A DNA stretch of 64,000 nucleotides from Neisseria perflava (GTDB taxonomy: Bacteria > Pseudomonadota > Gammaproteobacteria > Burkholderiales > Neisseriaceae), in assembly GCF_002863305.2 (NCBI RefSeq), contig NZ_CP136962.1, positions 62,001 through 126,000 of the forward strand, read 5' to 3'. Shown here piece after piece: positions 62,528 to 64,000 of this stretch. The stretch's first letter is position 1. Every line of letters starts with the position of its first letter. A program made the translations under genes and the position numbers. The notes below the pieces were generated by a model. That model did no database searches and was not told where the DNA came from. It was given only the letters and a program-made list of their open reading frames with translations.

Positions 62528-64000
62528 ATGAGTTTGAATGATTGGAAGGAAGATGGTCGGCCGAAGCAGATGGGCGACCAAGAAAAACCTCTAAACGATA
62601 GTGCAGCTACCGAATCCCAACAGGATGTTGATTTTTGGGATCACAATCAAAACGGTGTTGTTGAAAACGAAGTTGAGGTTGTGGCTGACGCGGTAGAAAT
62701 TCAGGAAGCAGTAGAAGGTCAGGAAGTGGTTGAACATCCTGAGATGCCGTCTGAAAAAAGTGAGAAGAAGGCCAAACGTAAAAAAGATAAGGCGAAGAAG
62801 AAAAAAAATAAAGCTGAGGATTTGAATGCGTCTGATCTGTTGGGTACGAATAAGGGCGTGGAAACCATGTTCCGTAACGCTGTACGCTCGGAGATGGAAT
62901 TGTTGGCGCTGGCGGCAACCAAAGCGAACATTATGATTTCGCTGAATGGTTTTATTGTTTCTGCTCTGATGATTTCGGGTGCGTTTATTTTTTCATCGTC
63001 GCCCGAATTTTTGATTCCAGCCAGTACGTTTATGATTACTGCCGCCGCGTCTATCGTGTTTGCATTGCTTTCTGCCTCGCCGGAACGTATCGGCAAAATG
63101 CAGGCGGCGCGTACATGGTTGAAGGATTTTGTCCGCGGCCGTTCGAAACTGCGGGATTTGAAAACCCGCCTCAGCAGCACCGAAACGCGCTTTTTTGGCG
63201 GCAGCCAGCCCAATATTTTGATTTATGAAGACCGTGTGAAGCTGCAAAAAGATCAATATTGGGAAATGATGCAGGAGATTATGGGTGACCGTAAACAAAT
63301 CTATGAAAAGATGAGCGACCATCTTTACTGGCTTGGTTTGTTGGCGGATAAACAGTTCAAATACATTAACTTATCTTACGCGGTATTCCGCTGGGGCTTG
63401 CTGGCTTCACTGGTGGCGTTTATCGGCGTGAAAACATTGCCGTCATTGCTGATGCCTCCGGCCAACAACGCGGCAGAGCTGCGTTCGCTGGGTATCAATA
63501 TGTTTAACGGCGTATTTGAGCCTTCTGCCGTACAACAGCTTCCGGATGGTAAGTTGCTGATTGCGGAAGACGAACCCAACCATGCATTCAGTATCATCAG
63601 CATTGATAAAACCGGCAGGTTTGTGGAAGACGAGGCATTGGATACACGCGTGATTACCGGTTTCAAACGTCGTCTCAGCGACTTGGAGGCTTTGGCGCGC
63701 GACGAGGAAGGTTTTATCTACGCGCTGACTTCACATTCGCGCACCCGTAAAGGCAACCGCTCGCCTGACCGCGAACACTTGATGCGCTTTAAAATCCAAG
63801 ACGGCAACGTGTTGGGGCTGACCAGCTACGACAATCTGACGCAGGTTTTGGAAACCGATCACAAGCTGCATGATTTGATTCGCGAGCGAACCAAGGCAGA
63901 AGTTTCTTTTGACGAAATCAATATTGAGGGCATGGCGTTTGATCCGGTGAAAAAACGTCTTGTTTTGGGGTTCCGTGATCCTGAGTTCAACAACATGGCT
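62528..64000 (+). CDS. PycTM (DUF5706) membrane domain fused to a DUF3616 beta-propeller (C-terminus beyond window)
   Basis: An open frame of 491 codons from the ATG at 62528 (behind GGGAG) to the right edge, without a stop. Residues 1-110 are charged and rich in Glu/Lys. Residues about 111-185 match the Pycsar effector membrane domain: VETMFRNAVRSEMELLALAATKANIMISLNG and the two helices at about 134-182. After a cytoplasmic stretch a third helix (about 286-307) follows, which would put the rest in the periplasm. From about 318 a DUF3616/SdiA-regulated-like propeller begins (VQQLPDGKLLIAEDE, FDEINIEGMAFDPVKKRLVLGFRDPEF). An AT-DUS at 62744-62755 is read as MPSE. I see no cyclase gene beside it. 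Function unknown. Confidence 0.82.
   Translation, partial: MSLNDWKEDGRPKQMGDQEKPLNDSAATESQQDVDFWDHNQNGVVENEVEVVADAVEIQEAVEGQEVVEHPEMPSEKSEKKAKRKKDKAKKKKNKAEDLNASDLLGTNKGVETMFRNAVRSEMELLALAATKANIMISLNGFIVSALMISGAFIFSSSPEFLIPASTFMITAAASIVFALLSASPERIGKMQAARTWLKDFVRGRSKLRDLKTRLSSTETRFFGGSQPNILIYEDRVKLQKDQYWEMMQEIMGDRKQIYEKMSDHLYWLGLLADKQFKYINLSYAVFRWGLLASLVAFIGVKTLPSLLMPPANNAAELRSLGINMFNGVFEPSAVQQLPDGKLLIAEDEPNHAFSIISIDKTGRFVEDEALDTRVITGFKRRLSDLEALARDEEGFIYALTSHSRTRKGNRSPDREHLMRFKIQDGNVLGLTSYDNLTQVLETDHKLHDLIRERTKAEVSFDEINIEGMAFDPVKKRLVLGFRDPEFNNMA
62744..62755 (+). repeat. AT-dialect DUS within the PycTM fusion gene
   Basis: ATGCCGTCTGAA, read in frame as M-P-S-E in the charged N-terminal region; one of only a few AT-dialect copies in the window. 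Confidence 0.9.

Overview
The window is chromosomal DNA of a Neisseria species, most likely a human commensal of the N. subflava/flavescens/mucosa type. The main evidence is the DNA uptake sequence (DUS). The 12-mer AGGCCGTCTGAA (AG-DUS dialect) occurs throughout, very often as an inverted pair forming a gene-end hairpin, while the meningococcal/gonococcal form ATGCCGTCTGAA is rare. Gene content fits: a neisserial porin, Na+-NQR, ccoNOQP, an AniS-type sRNA beside glnD, and type IV pilins. Species assignment beyond this is inference.

Layout. 1-4084 (minus): the nqrA-B-C-D-E operon, nqrE cut by the left edge. 4422-9086 (minus): NhaD-type Na+/H+ antiporter, DUF454 and DUF1415 proteins, an Lrp/AsnC regulator and dusA. 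9290-9910 (+): a YciO/Sua5-family protein. 10483-20715 (+): a 3410-residue trimeric autotransporter adhesin whose stalk holds six mosaic modules of 305-310 residues. 20871-23492 (+): pepN. 23672-24799 (minus): the major porin. 25188-28852 (minus): ilvI-ilvN-monooxygenase-ilvC. 29242-29326 (minus): tRNA-Leu(CAA). 29611-33146 (+): a Sco protein, hisG, a nitroreductase and hisD. 33255-34145 (minus): tyrA. 34434-39424 (+): a MarR regulator followed by a complete outer-membrane factor/adaptor/MFS efflux system. 39762-40817 (minus): two type IV pilin genes, with a sigma-54-type promoter and enhancer-like repeats upstream. 41608-44482 (minus): an XRE regulator and glnD. 44591-44716 (minus): an AniS/FnrS-like sRNA behind an FNR box. 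44905-47175 (minus): a DUF442 protein and an M61 peptidase. 47508-51125 (+): ccoNOQP with a tri-heme CcoP. 51276-53644 (minus): ubiU-ubiV-ubiT behind an FNR-type promoter. 53979-60919 (minus): a YjdF-like protein, then a membrane-lipid cluster resembling E. coli ynbB/ynbC/ynbD plus a PlsC acyltransferase and two unknown proteins. 61076-61890 (minus): a PP2C phosphatase preceded by a 15-codon ORF. 62078-62362 (+): a PepSY-like protein. 62528 to the right edge (+): a PycTM (DUF5706) membrane domain fused to a DUF3616 beta-propeller.

How the parts fit. Several loci serve respiration at low oxygen: the cbb3 oxidase, oxygen-independent ubiquinone synthesis (UbiUVT) and an FNR-controlled sRNA, two of them with well-placed FNR sites. 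Na+-NQR and the NhaD antiporter together suggest a sodium cycle. The adhesin, pilins, porin and efflux pump form the surface and host-interaction set. The least described parts are the PycTM-DUF3616 fusion, the Ynb-like lipid cluster, the sigma-54/enhancer architecture at the pilin locus and the shuffled adhesin modules.
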